33,365 nt of DNA from Flavobacteriaceae bacterium (GCA_947456815.1 CANGTL010000030.1:1-33365), one strand, 5' to 3'; numbered from the stretch's first letter, positions 23,355 through 32,933 are shown. Translations and numbers: made by a program. Notes: a model not told the origin generated them from the letters alone.

Positions 23355-24608
23355 ATGAGAATATTCAAGTTTGGTGGCGCCTCAGTAAAGGATGCCGCGG
23401 GAATCAAAAATGTTTACAACGTTTTGCAGCAAGTAGGCTTTGACGATGTGTTGTTGGTGGTTTCGGCCATGGGAAAAACCACGAATGCTTTAGAAGTAGT
23501 GGTCAAAGATTACTTTGAAAAATCGGCGTCCTTACAATCATCAATACAAGACGTTAAGAAATACCACAATCAAATTTTGTTGGATTTGTTTGAAGACGAT
23601 AAGAATCCTGTTTTTAAGGCGGTTTCTGATCTATTTACTGAGTTAGACTACTTTTTAAATCACAACAAATCGCCCAATTATAATTTCGTGTATGACCAAA
23701 TCGTAAGTTATGGCGAACTTTTGTCGACCACCATTTTGTCGCACTTTATGACTTTTCGTGACCTCAAGACCACGTGGATTGACGTTCGAAACTACATCAA
23801 AACCGACGCAACTTACCGCGATGCTGAAGTCGATTGGGAATTGACACAAAAAACCATCTCGAAGATTGCAAAGAAAAAAGTATTACACATTACCCAAGGT
23901 TTTTTGGGTTCAGATGCGAATGGATTTACTACCACATTGGGAAGAGAAGGTTCGGATTATACCGCTGCCATTTTTGCGTATTGCTTGAATGCGGCAAGTG
24001 TTACCATTTGGAAAGATGTTCCGGGAGTGATGAATGCAGATCCGAGGTACTTTGAGAATGCCACTTTGTTGAATCAAATATCCTACAGAGAAGCCATTGA
24101 GTTGGCGTTTTATGGCGCGAGCGTTATTCATCCTAAGACCTTACAACCTTTGCAAAAAAAAGAAATTCCGCTGTACGTTAAGTCTTTTGTAGAGCCATTA
24201 TTGCCTGGAACCAGTGTTGCTAAAGGCGCCGATTTAGAACCTTATTTACCTTGCTTTATTGTGAAGAAAAACCAATTATTGATGTCGCTTTCTTCGATTG
24301 ATTTTTCTTTTATCATGGAAGAAAACATCAGTGAAATCTTTGCTTTATTGCATGAATTCAAGATGAAAGTAAGCTTGATTCAAAATTCGGCCATTAGTTT
24401 TTCCGTTTGCATTGACGATAAGTTTGGCAACTTTCAAGAGTTAAAAAACATTTTATCAAAGAAATTTAAAGTGGCTTATAATGAGAATGTGTCGTTATAT
24501 ACGATACGCCATTTTGATGACAAAGCAGCAGCAATGGTAGCAGAAAACAAAGTGGTTTTGTTAAAACAAATTAGCCGCGAAACAATGCAAATTGTGACTA
24601 AAGAATAG
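23355..24608 (+). CDS. Aspartate kinase
   Basis: 417 residues. Phosphorylates aspartate at the head of the lysine, threonine and methionine pathway. The N-terminal KFGGASV (residues 5-11; KFGGTSV in most enzymes) binds substrate, TTLGREGSDYTAA is the ATP/aspartate signature, and WKDVPGVMNADPR follows. The C-terminal ~130 residues are shaped like ACT domains but are short and lack obvious effector motifs, so feedback control is uncertain. It is a monofunctional form with no homoserine dehydrogenase part. Confidence 0.93.
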   Translation: MRIFKFGGASVKDAAGIKNVYNVLQQVGFDDVLLVVSAMGKTTNALEVVVKDYFEKSASLQSSIQDVKKYHNQILLDLFEDDKNPVFKAVSDLFTELDYFLNHNKSPNYNFVYDQIVSYGELLSTTILSHFMTFRDLKTTWIDVRNYIKTDATYRDAEVDWELTQKTISKIAKKKVLHITQGFLGSDANGFTTTLGREGSDYTAAIFAYCLNAASVTIWKDVPGVMNADPRYFENATLLNQISYREAIELAFYGASVIHPKTLQPLQKKEIPLYVKSFVEPLLPGTSVAKGADLEPYLPCFIVKKNQLLMSLSSIDFSFIMEENISEIFALLHEFKMKVSLIQNSAISFSVCIDDKFGNFQELKNILSKKFKVAYNENVSLYTIRHFDDKAAAMVAENKVVLLKQISRETMQIVTKE

Positions 24609-24734
24609 CCTTGACAAAAGCAAGCAAAGAAAACAAATCACAAAAATTCAATTTTCTTTTTTTTTATGAAGAAAAATTCTTAACCTTGCTCGTTATACAA
24701 TGAACTAACAACCAAACTTTTAAAACCCATTTTT

Positions 24735-26171
24735 ATGAAAAAAATTACTTTATTTTTTGCCCTTGTATTGCTTTCTTTTCAAAGTAATGCGCAAATTGCT
24801 GCTGGGAGCGTAGCGCCAGACTTTACTGCTACGGACATCAATGGTGTTACGCATCATTTAGCCGATTACTTAGCGGCTGGAAAAACCGTTGTTATTGATG
24901 TTTCTGCTACTTGGTGTGGGCCATGTTGGAATTTTCATAACTCAAAAGCATTAGAAGATTTATATACAGCATACGGACCAGAAGGATCAGATGAAGTTGT
25001 TATCTTATTTATTGAAGGAGATGCTGCAACTACCAATGCTGATTTGAATGGTACTGGAACTAATACGCAAGGAAACTGGGTTGCAGGCACGCCTTACCCA
25101 ATTATCGACGGAAGTAATATTGGTTCTTTATATCAAATTACTTATTTCCCGACTGTTTTTAGAATTTGTCCAAACGGATTAGTAACTGAAATGGGGGGTC
25201 GTACTGCTAGTGCAATCAGAACAGATCTTAACACCAATTGTGTTCCTTTGATTGGTACTCAAAATAACATTGCTGCTTTAGATAATGAAAATTCTTTCTG
25301 TACTACAAGTGGTACTGCTATAGCGAAAATGAGAAATTATGGTGAAAACACTATTACTACTGCTACTTTAAACTTGAAAGAAAATGGCAATGTCGTAGCA
25401 ACTAAAAATTATTCTGGTTCTATGCCACGATTTACTACTAGAACTTTGACTTTTGATAGTTATGTTTTTGATCCAACTGCAGATTACACTGTGGAAATTG
25501 TTTCTGCAAATTCAAATGGGCTTTTCAATGCTGCACTTGCCACTGCGGAAATGGGTGTTGGTTTGGCAAAACAAGCAACAACTGACATCGTAGTTAAGGT
25601 GTATACAGATAATTATCCGACTGAAATTACTTGGAACATCAAGAATAGTGCAGGAACCATCGTAGCAACTGGAGGTCCATACGTTGGAAGTGCAAACGGT
25701 GGTGGTGCAGATGCAAATACTACTAAAACGCACAATGTTACTTTGTTGGCAGACGATTGTTATTCTATCAATCTTTTGGATTCATACGGTGACGGATGGG
25801 GTCTTGGAAGCACACCACACGGTATGGAAATTTTTGACAACACCAACAACTCAATTTTAGACATTCCTGTTGGTGCTTTTGGTACAGCTTTGGCAAAACC
25901 AAATTCATTGACTACTGCGCAACTTGCTGTAAGTTCTTTTGAAGCGAACACTGTTAAATTGTTCCCTAACCCTTCAACAGGCTTAATTTCTATCAACACA
26001 GAAACTGCAGTAAATGTTAGCATCGTTGATGTTACAGGAAAAGTTGTATTTGTTGCAACTACCATTACAAAAGACAAAAACATCGATTTATCTGGATTAC
26101 AAAAAGGAATGTACCTAGCTAGAATTTCTGGTGAAAACACAACTTCAACAGAGAAAATTATTTTAAATTAA
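24735..26171 (+). CDS. Secreted thioredoxin-fold protein with T9SS sorting domain
   Basis: 478 residues. Signal peptide ending SNAQ (about 1-19), then a TlpA/peroxiredoxin-like thioredoxin domain (about 20-170) with the redox motif ATWCGPCWNF, and the cis-Pro region YFPTVFRICP. A middle beta-rich region follows, with DDCYSINLLDSYGDGWGLG (about residues 337-355), a motif seen in secreted Bacteroidota proteins. The C-terminal T9SS type A domain has LFPNPSTG and GMYLARISG. It is predicted to act on or outside the cell surface. The next gene, also a T9SS cargo, starts 7 bp later. Confidence 0.9.
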   Translation: MKKITLFFALVLLSFQSNAQIAAGSVAPDFTATDINGVTHHLADYLAAGKTVVIDVSATWCGPCWNFHNSKALEDLYTAYGPEGSDEVVILFIEGDAATTNADLNGTGTNTQGNWVAGTPYPIIDGSNIGSLYQITYFPTVFRICPNGLVTEMGGRTASAIRTDLNTNCVPLIGTQNNIAALDNENSFCTTSGTAIAKMRNYGENTITTATLNLKENGNVVATKNYSGSMPRFTTRTLTFDSYVFDPTADYTVEIVSANSNGLFNAALATAEMGVGLAKQATTDIVVKVYTDNYPTEITWNIKNSAGTIVATGGPYVGSANGGGADANTTKTHNVTLLADDCYSINLLDSYGDGWGLGSTPHGMEIFDNTNNSILDIPVGAFGTALAKPNSLTTAQLAVSSFEANTVKLFPNPSTGLISINTETAVNVSIVDVTGKVVFVATTITKDKNIDLSGLQKGMYLARISGENTTSTEKIILN

Positions 26172-26178
26172 TCATTGT

Positions 26179-26910
26179 ATGAAAAATATTTTTGTTGCCA
26201 TAATAAGTCTAGTTTCTCTGATTTCCTCGGCACAAATGACGTTGAAAAAATTAGATGGAACGCCAATCAATAATGGCGATGTATTTACTTTTGATGTGGC
26301 CGTAGAACCAGGTTCTTATATGGGAATTAAGATTTTTAATAGTTCTGCGAATCCCATTAATGTAAAAGCTAGAGTAGAAAGCATTACGAATGCAGACGGC
26401 ACTAATGTTCAATTTTGTTTGGGTGACGTTTGTTTAGGTACAGTTGTGGCTGGAAATTCATATCCACCAAGCTTTCCTGCTATAATTGATGCAAATAGTG
26501 AAAATGGTGATTTTGACCACTTCTTGAATTTAAATTCAGGCATCAATCCGAATCTTCCTGTGACTTATTCATTCAAGTTCTATCAATTGGATGGCACTGG
26601 TGCTGAAGTTGGAAATTCCGTTTCCTTTTCTTACCGTTATGTATCGCCGTTGGGAGTTTCTAACTTTAATCAATTGGAGCAGTCAGGTGTGGTTTTAAAA
26701 TCTAATCTTGTTTCTAACGAATTAGAAATGACAACGACCAAAGAACTACAATATACGCTATTTGATGTTAATGGTAAATCAGTTCTATCTCAAAATCTAG
26801 AAATTGGAAATCATGCGATTGATCTTTCAAACTTTAATGCTGGAATATATATTCTTTCGTATCAAAACAAAGAAGGACAAAATGGATCCATTAGAATAAT
26901 TAAGAAATAG
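26179..26910 (+). CDS. T9SS type A sorting domain protein, unknown function
   Basis: 243 residues. Signal peptide ending ISSAQ, then a single beta-sandwich-like domain of about 130 residues with two cysteines in QFCLGDVCLG that could form a disulfide. A T9SS type A domain occupies about residues 170-243 (LFDVNGKSV, GIYILSY, IRIIKK) but lacks the usual YPNP start. It begins 7 bp after the thioredoxin-fold gene, so the two are probably cotranscribed and co-secreted. The catalytic function, if any, is unknown. Confidence 0.82.
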   Translation: MKNIFVAIISLVSLISSAQMTLKKLDGTPINNGDVFTFDVAVEPGSYMGIKIFNSSANPINVKARVESITNADGTNVQFCLGDVCLGTVVAGNSYPPSFPAIIDANSENGDFDHFLNLNSGINPNLPVTYSFKFYQLDGTGAEVGNSVSFSYRYVSPLGVSNFNQLEQSGVVLKSNLVSNELEMTTTKELQYTLFDVNGKSVLSQNLEIGNHAIDLSNFNAGIYILSYQNKEGQNGSIRIIKK

Positions 26911-26936
26911 TGCGGTAACCGCCTTTTCAAAATACC

Positions 26937-26969
26937 AAAACCGCCTAAGTTTTTAGGCGGTTTTTTTTT
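26937..26969 (+). terminator. Intrinsic terminator of the T9SS cargo pair
   Basis: AAAACCGCCTAA (26937-26948) pairs with TTAGGCGGTTTT (26953-26964) around a 4-nt loop, followed by more Ts. A small GCGGT-A-ACCGC palindrome (26912-26922) lies just before it. Confidence 0.9.
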
Positions 26970-27044
26970 GACCTTAAACTGCACTAGCAACAACAAGATC
27001 TCGCCTTACTATTGTTGTGAATTAATAATTACAATAAAACACAC

Positions 27045-27052
27045 TACTTTTG
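27045..27052 (+). promoter_or_regulatory. -7 promoter element of the large outer-membrane protein gene
   Basis: TACTTTTG, a perfect TAnnTTTG match, 22 nt before the ATG at 27075. Confidence 0.6.
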
Positions 27053-27074
27053 AGGTCCATACGTTTTACAATTT

Positions 27075-30000
27075 ATGTTTAGAATTCTTCTTTTTAGTCT
27101 CGCGCTTACTTGTCTTGGTCTTCATGCCCAGCAAGTCGAAACGCCTTATAAATCGAAGAAAATTGTAGCCACTCGCGACACCATCCACATTGATTCTACA
27201 AGCGTCAATTCGAGTTTTTTTAAGCTCTTAAATGCTAAAAATGAAGAAATAGATTCTACTACCTATCATATGAATTTCAAGAATGGAACGCTTGTTTTGA
27301 GAGACAATTACGAGTTCAATTCAGACACATTAACTGTTCGCTTTTTGAAATTTCCAACTTTTTTAACCAAAGAATACAGTATTTATGATTCGAGTCGCGT
27401 GGTAAAAAGCGACAACGGACTGTACGATTTGTATAAGGTGTCTCGAGATCCTTTTAAGAAATTTGTTCCTTTTGAAGGACTCAACACTTCCGGCAGCATT
27501 ACCCGAGGCATTAGCATAGGCAACAATCAAAATGCGGTGGTCAATTCTAATTTAGACTTGCAAATTACCGGAAAAATATCCGACAAAGTAAGTCTTCGCG
27601 CTTCCATTCAAGACAGCAACATACCTTTGCAAAGTAGCGGATACTCTCAGAAATTGGATGAATTTGACCAAATATTTATTGAGTTATTTAGCGAGAAATG
27701 GAGTGTTCGCGCTGGCGATCTCTTTCTAGAAAATCGAAAATCAAGATTTCTAAATTTTAATAAAAAAGTGCAAGGGCTGTCTACCAATTTTAACTTTGGA
27801 AAACCGGGAAACGCCACAAACTTGTTTGCATCAGCCGCTTTAGTGCGAGGAAAATATGCGAAGAGTAGCTTCGTCGGACAAGAAGGGAATCAAGGTCCGT
27901 ATAAGTTACTTGGTTCCAACGGCGAACTATTTATTCTGGTCGTCTCGGGTTCGGAAAGAGTATACGTAAACGGAATTTTACTTAAACGAGGCGAAAACAA
28001 TGATTACATCATCGATTACAATGCTGGCGAGATTATTTTTACTTCACTGTTCCCTATTACCTCTGAGATGCGAATCAATATTGAATATCAGTTTTCTGAT
28101 CGTAATTACAGTCGATTTGTAACCTATTTTGGTGCGTCACACGAAAGAGAAACGTGGAGCATTGGCTCCAATATCTACTCGGAAAGTGACATCAAAAATC
28201 AATCTTTGCAGCAGAATTTATCCCCAGCGCAAGCACAAATTTTGGTTGATGCTGGTGACAACCCTAGCCTAATGACATCACAGTCCGCTTATCTTGACGA
28301 ATTCTCACCTAACAAAATTCTTTACAAAAAAACAATCATCAATTCGGTAGAAGTATTTGAATATTCAACCAATTCAACCGACGTTTTGTATAATGTTAGA
28401 TTTAGTTTAGTCGGTAACAATCAAGGTAATTATATCTTGTCGAATGCTGCCGCGATTGGGAGGATCTACGAATATGTCGAACCCATCGACGGCATAAAGC
28501 AAGGAAACTACGAACCTATTATTCGATTGATTGCCCCAACGAAAATTCAAATCGCAACATTATTCGGGAAAATAAATCCTTCCGAAAAAACCAACATTGA
28601 TTTTGAAGGTGCTTTTAGCAACAATGATTTGAACCTGTTTTCGAGTATAGACGACAAAGACAATCAAGGCGGTGCTGGTAAAATCAATGCTAAACAGCGC
28701 CTATTTACAGGAAACTGGCAGTTAGATGTCTTTGCCAACTATCAATTTGTTCAAAAAGAATTTAAAACCATTGAGCGATTGTACACCATAGAATTTGACC
28801 GCGATTGGAACTTGAATGCTCCCGTAGGAAATCAAAGCTTTATTACAACAGGTTTAGAATTTAGATTGCCCAAAAAGGGAGTGGCTACCTATCAATTTGA
28901 AAACCTAGAATTTTCAAAAAATTTCAATGGAAATCGGCACAGTATCAACACTACCTTTCAGTTAAGCCAGTGGAATTTTCAAAATAGAGGAAGCTATTTG
29001 AGTAGTAACGGCACAACATCTAGTTCAAAGTTTTTGAGAAATCAGGCCCAAGTTAAATATCATTTTAAAAAAAACTGGATTGGCTCTTCAGTTCGATTAG
29101 AGGATAATCAGGAAAAAATAAAACCCACGCAATTGCTCTCGTCACTAAGTCAAAGATTTGTCGAATATGGCGCTCTAGTTGGGCGTGGCGATAGTACAAA
29201 GGTATATTTTGAGCTTGGCTACTTACATCGCGCAAATGATAGTTTACAAAACAGTATTTTAAAACGCGTTAACACTTCTCAATCCTATTATTTGAAATCA
29301 AAATTGATTCAAAATGACAAGAGCGATTTATCGGTGTACGTCAACTATCGCAATCTAAAATATGAAGAGAAAACGAGACCAAACGAACCTTCCTTAAACT
29401 CGAGAATCTTGTATAATGACCGCTTTTTCAATCAACTCATTCAAAGCACAACAGCATATGAAACTGCATCTGGCACCATACCGCAACAAGAATTTACCTA
29501 TTTAGAAGTGGAGGCTGGACAAGGCGTTTACGCATGGAATGACTACAATGGTAATGGCACTCAAGAACTGCAAGAGTTTGAAATTGCTCCATTTCCGGAT
29601 CAGGCCAAATACATTCGTGTTTTCCTACCCAATCAGATTTTTATCAAAACCCATCAAAACAAATTTTCTGAATCGATAACCTTAAATCCTAATCAATGGC
29701 AAAATGAAAAAGGACTCAAGAAACTACTGTCGTATTTTTACAATCAAACTTCTTTTTTGATCGATAGAAAAATAGAACGGAATGGTGGTAATTTTGATCT
29801 AAATCCATTTTCAACTTCCTCAGAAAATCTACTAGGCTTGAACACCAGTTTTCGAAATAGTTTCTTTTATAATCGCGGAAAACAGAAACATTCAGTTACA
29901 TACACTTATATAAAAAATGAAGCGAAAAGTTTGTTGTCGTTTGGCGCTCAAAAAAGCACTAGCAGTTCAAATCAGTTGCAATATGACTATCTACTTCAAA

Positions 30001-30482
30001 AATATTGGCTATTTGCTATTTCAGGCAAAACAATTAATACGAATTCTGACGTGGAGAACTTCGAATCTAGAAATTTCAAAATTGACGGTTACCAAATTGC
30101 ACCTAAAATCTCCTATTTGTTTTCTCAAAATGCCAGTTGGGATATATTTTATGAATTTTACCAAAAGGAAAACCAAATTGGACAAGCAGAACTTCTAAAG
30201 CAATCAAGAATTGGCACGTCATTCTCCTACGCAAGTGAAAAAAAACTAACCTTAAATGGCGAGTTTTCTCTGTATGAAAACAACTATATAGGAGACCCAA
30301 ATTCGCCCATTGCGTTTCAAATGCTCGAAGGGTTGCAGCCGGGAAAAAATATGACTTGGCGTCTGCTTTTGCAAAAAAACCTCACCCAGTATTTAGATAT
30401 CAATATCAACTATCAAGCGCGCAAAAGCGAGACAAGCCAAACCATTCACAATGGCAATATTCAATTGAGAGCCTATTTTTAG
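27075..30482 (+). CDS. Large Bacteroidota outer-membrane beta-barrel protein, unknown function
   Basis: 1135 residues with a signal peptide ending LGLHAQ. The first ~350 residues contain GSITRGISIGNNQNAVVNSN, a pattern that resembles repeats in SprA-like T9SS translocon proteins. A small domain reading GSERVYVNGILLKRG ... YIIDYNAGEIIFT follows. The remainder has alternating polar/hydrophobic strands, and the protein ends in Phe (LRAYF), as expected for a barrel inserted by BamA. There is no TonB box or T9SS domain. A role in surface assembly is possible but not shown. It follows two T9SS cargo genes but has its own promoter. Confidence 0.75.
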   Translation: MFRILLFSLALTCLGLHAQQVETPYKSKKIVATRDTIHIDSTSVNSSFFKLLNAKNEEIDSTTYHMNFKNGTLVLRDNYEFNSDTLTVRFLKFPTFLTKEYSIYDSSRVVKSDNGLYDLYKVSRDPFKKFVPFEGLNTSGSITRGISIGNNQNAVVNSNLDLQITGKISDKVSLRASIQDSNIPLQSSGYSQKLDEFDQIFIELFSEKWSVRAGDLFLENRKSRFLNFNKKVQGLSTNFNFGKPGNATNLFASAALVRGKYAKSSFVGQEGNQGPYKLLGSNGELFILVVSGSERVYVNGILLKRGENNDYIIDYNAGEIIFTSLFPITSEMRINIEYQFSDRNYSRFVTYFGASHERETWSIGSNIYSESDIKNQSLQQNLSPAQAQILVDAGDNPSLMTSQSAYLDEFSPNKILYKKTIINSVEVFEYSTNSTDVLYNVRFSLVGNNQGNYILSNAAAIGRIYEYVEPIDGIKQGNYEPIIRLIAPTKIQIATLFGKINPSEKTNIDFEGAFSNNDLNLFSSIDDKDNQGGAGKINAKQRLFTGNWQLDVFANYQFVQKEFKTIERLYTIEFDRDWNLNAPVGNQSFITTGLEFRLPKKGVATYQFENLEFSKNFNGNRHSINTTFQLSQWNFQNRGSYLSSNGTTSSSKFLRNQAQVKYHFKKNWIGSSVRLEDNQEKIKPTQLLSSLSQRFVEYGALVGRGDSTKVYFELGYLHRANDSLQNSILKRVNTSQSYYLKSKLIQNDKSDLSVYVNYRNLKYEEKTRPNEPSLNSRILYNDRFFNQLIQSTTAYETASGTIPQQEFTYLEVEAGQGVYAWNDYNGNGTQELQEFEIAPFPDQAKYIRVFLPNQIFIKTHQNKFSESITLNPNQWQNEKGLKKLLSYFYNQTSFLIDRKIERNGGNFDLNPFSTSSENLLGLNTSFRNSFFYNRGKQKHSVTYTYIKNEAKSLLSFGAQKSTSSSNQLQYDYLLQKYWLFAISGKTINTNSDVENFESRNFKIDGYQIAPKISYLFSQNASWDIFYEFYQKENQIGQAELLKQSRIGTSFSYASEKKLTLNGEFSLYENNYIGDPNSPIAFQMLEGLQPGKNMTWRLLLQKNLTQYLDININYQARKSETSQTIHNGNIQLRAYF

Positions 30483-30545
30483 ATTTTTCGGTTTGCATCT
30501 TATTTATTTGTAATTTTAATCTATGTTTAACTAAATCACAATCCC

Positions 30546-31115
30546 ATGAAAAAAATTCTTTTAGTGTGCTTTTTGTTTGTTTTTTCGACAACTTTCTATG
30601 CACAGGAGACAAAGACGAAAAAGAGCTCAAAAGCAAAAACAGAAAAAGTAGCTAAAGCAAAAGAAGCTGCTGCTGACAAAAAAGAGAAAGCAACTGCGAA
30701 GAAGGAAGCTGCTGCTGAAAAGAAAGAAAAAGCTGCTGCTAAAAAAGAAGCTGCCGCAGAAAAGAAAGAGAAGGCTACTGCTAAAAAAGAAGCTGCTGCG
30801 GAAAAGAAAGAGAAAGCTGCTGCTAAAAAAGAAGCTGCTGCCGAAAAGAAAGAGAAAGTTGCAGAAAAAGCAGAAAAGAAGGTCGCCAAGTCTTCAGAAT
30901 CTACCAAAAAAGAAAGCAAAGAAGTAACTGAAAAGGCCAAAAAGGAAACTAAAAAAGCCGCTGCAAAAGTTAGAGAAACTTCAGAAAAAGCACCGAAAGT
31001 TGCAGACAAAGTAACTGGTACTTATAACGGAAAGAAAGTATATACAGGCCCACGAGGTGGAAGATATTACATCAATTCAAATGGAAATAAGACGTATATT
31101 TCTGATGAGAAATAA
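30546..31115 (+). CDS. Exported Lys/Ala/Glu-repeat protein with PBCV-type basic adaptor domain
   Basis: 189 residues. Signal peptide ending TTFYAQ (about 1-20); a highly charged helical region of four tandem 14-residue units of the form KKEKAxAKKEAAAE (residues 45-100), then more Lys/Glu-rich sequence to about 155. The C-terminal ~30 residues (GKKVYTGPRGGRYYIN ... KTYI) match the short basic adaptor domain first described in chlorella viruses (PBCV-specific basic adaptor) and also found in Bacteroidota. The residue before AKK alternates T, A, T, A between units, pointing to duplication of a two-unit, 84-bp block. It is probably periplasmic or surface-associated, binding something acidic. The function is unknown. 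Confidence 0.8.
   Translation: MKKILLVCFLFVFSTTFYAQETKTKKSSKAKTEKVAKAKEAAADKKEKATAKKEAAAEKKEKAAAKKEAAAEKKEKATAKKEAAAEKKEKAAAKKEAAAEKKEKVAEKAEKKVAKSSESTKKESKEVTEKAKKETKKAAAKVRETSEKAPKVADKVTGTYNGKKVYTGPRGGRYYINSNGNKTYISDEK
30678..30845 (+). repeat. Four tandem 42-bp coding repeats
   Basis: Each 42-bp unit encodes KKEKAxAKKEAAAE. Units differ mainly at synonymous sites (GCT/GCC/GCA/GCG Ala codons) and at the alternating Thr/Ala codon. A diverged partial fifth unit follows. Confidence 0.85.
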
Positions 31116-31126
31116 GATCATTAAAT

Positions 31127-31165
31127 AAAAAAAACGCGACAACTTCAACAGTGTCGCGTTTTTTT
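31127..31165. terminator. Bidirectional terminator shared by the repeat protein gene and tRNA-Ala
   Basis: AAAAAAACGCGACA (31128-31141) pairs perfectly with TGTCGCGTTTTTTT (31152-31165) around a 10-nt loop, giving T runs on both strands. The tRNA 3' end is only one base away. Confidence 0.92.
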
Positions 31166-31166
31166 G

Positions 31167-31240
31167 TGGAGAATATCGGATTCGAACCGACCACCTCTTG
31201 CCTGCCAGGCAAGCGCTCTAGCCAAATGAGCTAATCCCCC
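31167..31240 (-). tRNA. tRNA-Ala (anticodon GGC)
   Basis: 74 nt with a full cloverleaf. The acceptor GGGGGAT pairs with ATTCTCC, including the G3-U70 wobble that identifies alanine tRNAs. The anticodon stem CTTGC/GCAAG encloses CTGGCAG, giving GGC. The T loop is TTCGAAT and the discriminator base is A73. The CCA end is not encoded (the next bases are CAA). Confidence 0.97.
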
Positions 31241-31259
31241 AATCTGTCGCAAATATAAA

Positions 31260-32930
31260 TTAAAAAGTTGTATTCAAAGACAAAGATACACCCGAACTTT
31301 CAGGAACAAAACGACAAACGCCACCCACACAAACCAAACCTCCTCTTTGGCGTCCATAGCTCAAAGCGATTCTAGTTGATTTTTGTCTAAATGCTCCACC
31401 TAAATTATAGTAGTGATTTCGTGCTTCTAGATCGTCATTGCCATAATTGTACATGTCAGAGGAGAAAAAGGACAACTTTGAATTCAAGTTAAATTCAACG
31501 GTAGAGGCCGCCCAATTTTTCTTGTCTGAATCTGCCCACATATGTTCCCCAACTACTCGGATTGATTTTGAATCTGTAAATTTATAAGTTCCCTCCGCCC
31601 CAAGAATATTGGTTTGAACCAACCCATAAGTTTCTTCTATTAATTTCTTGTTGTAATACTGATTGATATAGGAAAAAACAGATTGCCATTTTGCGTTCCA
31701 TTTTTTGGTAAACTCTATATTGTAATCAGAAAAGTACTTTTTACCAAAGGCAAAATAATCTGTTGAATAATCTTTCTTTGGTAAATAGAAAGTCCCGCCC
31801 AGAGCATTCCAATTAGACATATTGATTGCTAATTTTGCCCCGTATTTTCCGCCTAACACCGTATTCTTTTTGATGTTATAGAAAAAATCTACTTGACCGC
31901 CAATTTCTCCCGTTTTTAAAAGGGTTTCATCTCCTAAGAAGACATTTGGCTGCGACTGATAAACGTATATGTTCGCTAAATTATAGTGATGTTGCTTGGT
32001 AAGACTTGGAATAAAATTCATAATTCGATCATTATAGGCATTCCCTTTGGCAATTCTCTCGGAGAAAAAGCCCATGTTTTCTAATCTCCTGAAGGAACCA
32101 TCAATTCCAAATCCTTTTTTCGAATACCCCAAATTCATTAACAAGGCATTTCCTGGCTTGATGAAATTATTTTCAATTTGCTCGCGCACTTCAATGATAG
32201 CGTCCTTTGATTTGATATTATATTCCGTCGAGAAATAAAAACCGCTATGCGAAAAATCTATCCTTGCCGCATAACCATTAGTCAAACTATTGAAATTCGG
32301 GTTCGGAATACCTTCCACAATTTCTTCTCGTCCAACATAAGTTAAACCCAGAGAAAGCTCAGAAGTTTTCATTTGTAGCAAATGTGAAAGGACAATTTCA
32401 GTATCTACTCCATAGATTTCGCCTTTTGAAATATCAAACCCTGTTCGTTGTCGACCGTAAATACTCTTTAAAGTAAAATAGCTATTGGGTTTAAAAATAA
32501 CGCGTCCTCCACGTAGGGAATTATTGATGCCTAGCGCTCTGTCTTCCCAACTTCTATATAATAATCCACTTCCAAATTGCTCGTAAAAATAACCCGCAGT
32601 AAGGTCTATTTTATCGTTTTTGAACTGCAAAAAATAGGTCGCTACATCTGTCTTCTCATATCTCGGATTGAAATTCAATAGCGCTTGATCTTCATAAGAT
32701 TCGCCTTGAATTCCTGCTATCCAATTTTTGTATTTAAGATTTGCGAACAAATAACTATTGGCTCTTAGTGGCGTTTCAGGATGAACGACATTAAGTCCTT
32801 TGTCATTCAAATACCATTGCGAATTGGATTCAAAACCGCCATAGAAATTTATTTTTTCGGCTTTACCTGATTCCTGTGCGTTCGAACAAATGGTGCTAAG
32901 TGCTACAAAAAAAAACAGTCTAATTTTCAT
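31260..32930 (-). CDS. DUF6029 family outer-membrane beta-barrel protein
   Basis: 556 residues. Signal peptide ending CSNAQ (about 1-18), followed throughout by amphipathic beta strands and a C-terminal Phe (SLNTTF), as in outer-membrane barrels. The layout matches DUF6029, whose role is unknown. The mature protein has only two cysteines, C534 and C539 in LVCVGGVCRF, near the last strands, where a disulfide-closed loop would fit. The gene starts 3 bp after the stop codon of the upstream TlpA-like thioredoxin, so the pair is almost certainly one operon. Confidence 0.87.
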   Translation of the reverse strand: MKIRLFFFVALSTICSNAQESGKAEKINFYGGFESNSQWYLNDKGLNVVHPETPLRANSYLFANLKYKNWIAGIQGESYEDQALLNFNPRYEKTDVATYFLQFKNDKIDLTAGYFYEQFGSGLLYRSWEDRALGINNSLRGGRVIFKPNSYFTLKSIYGRQRTGFDISKGEIYGVDTEIVLSHLLQMKTSELSLGLTYVGREEIVEGIPNPNFNSLTNGYAARIDFSHSGFYFSTEYNIKSKDAIIEVREQIENNFIKPGNALLMNLGYSKKGFGIDGSFRRLENMGFFSERIAKGNAYNDRIMNFIPSLTKQHHYNLANIYVYQSQPNVFLGDETLLKTGEIGGQVDFFYNIKKNTVLGGKYGAKLAINMSNWNALGGTFYLPKKDYSTDYFAFGKKYFSDYNIEFTKKWNAKWQSVFSYINQYYNKKLIEETYGLVQTNILGAEGTYKFTDSKSIRVVGEHMWADSDKKNWAASTVEFNLNSKLSFFSSDMYNYGNDDLEARNHYYNLGGAFRQKSTRIALSYGRQRGGLVCVGGVCRFVPESSGVSLSLNTTF

Positions 32931-32933
32931 AGC

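Noticed and set aside
30678..30845. Tandem repeats as a possible CRISPR array
   Set aside because: Units are contiguous 42-bp coding repeats without spacers, in frame within a gene; no cas genes are present.
30596..31009. Antisense open frame of 137 codons rich in Ala, Ser and Phe
   Set aside because: It is the mirror of the Lys/Ala/Glu coding repeats and has no signal, promoter or family match.
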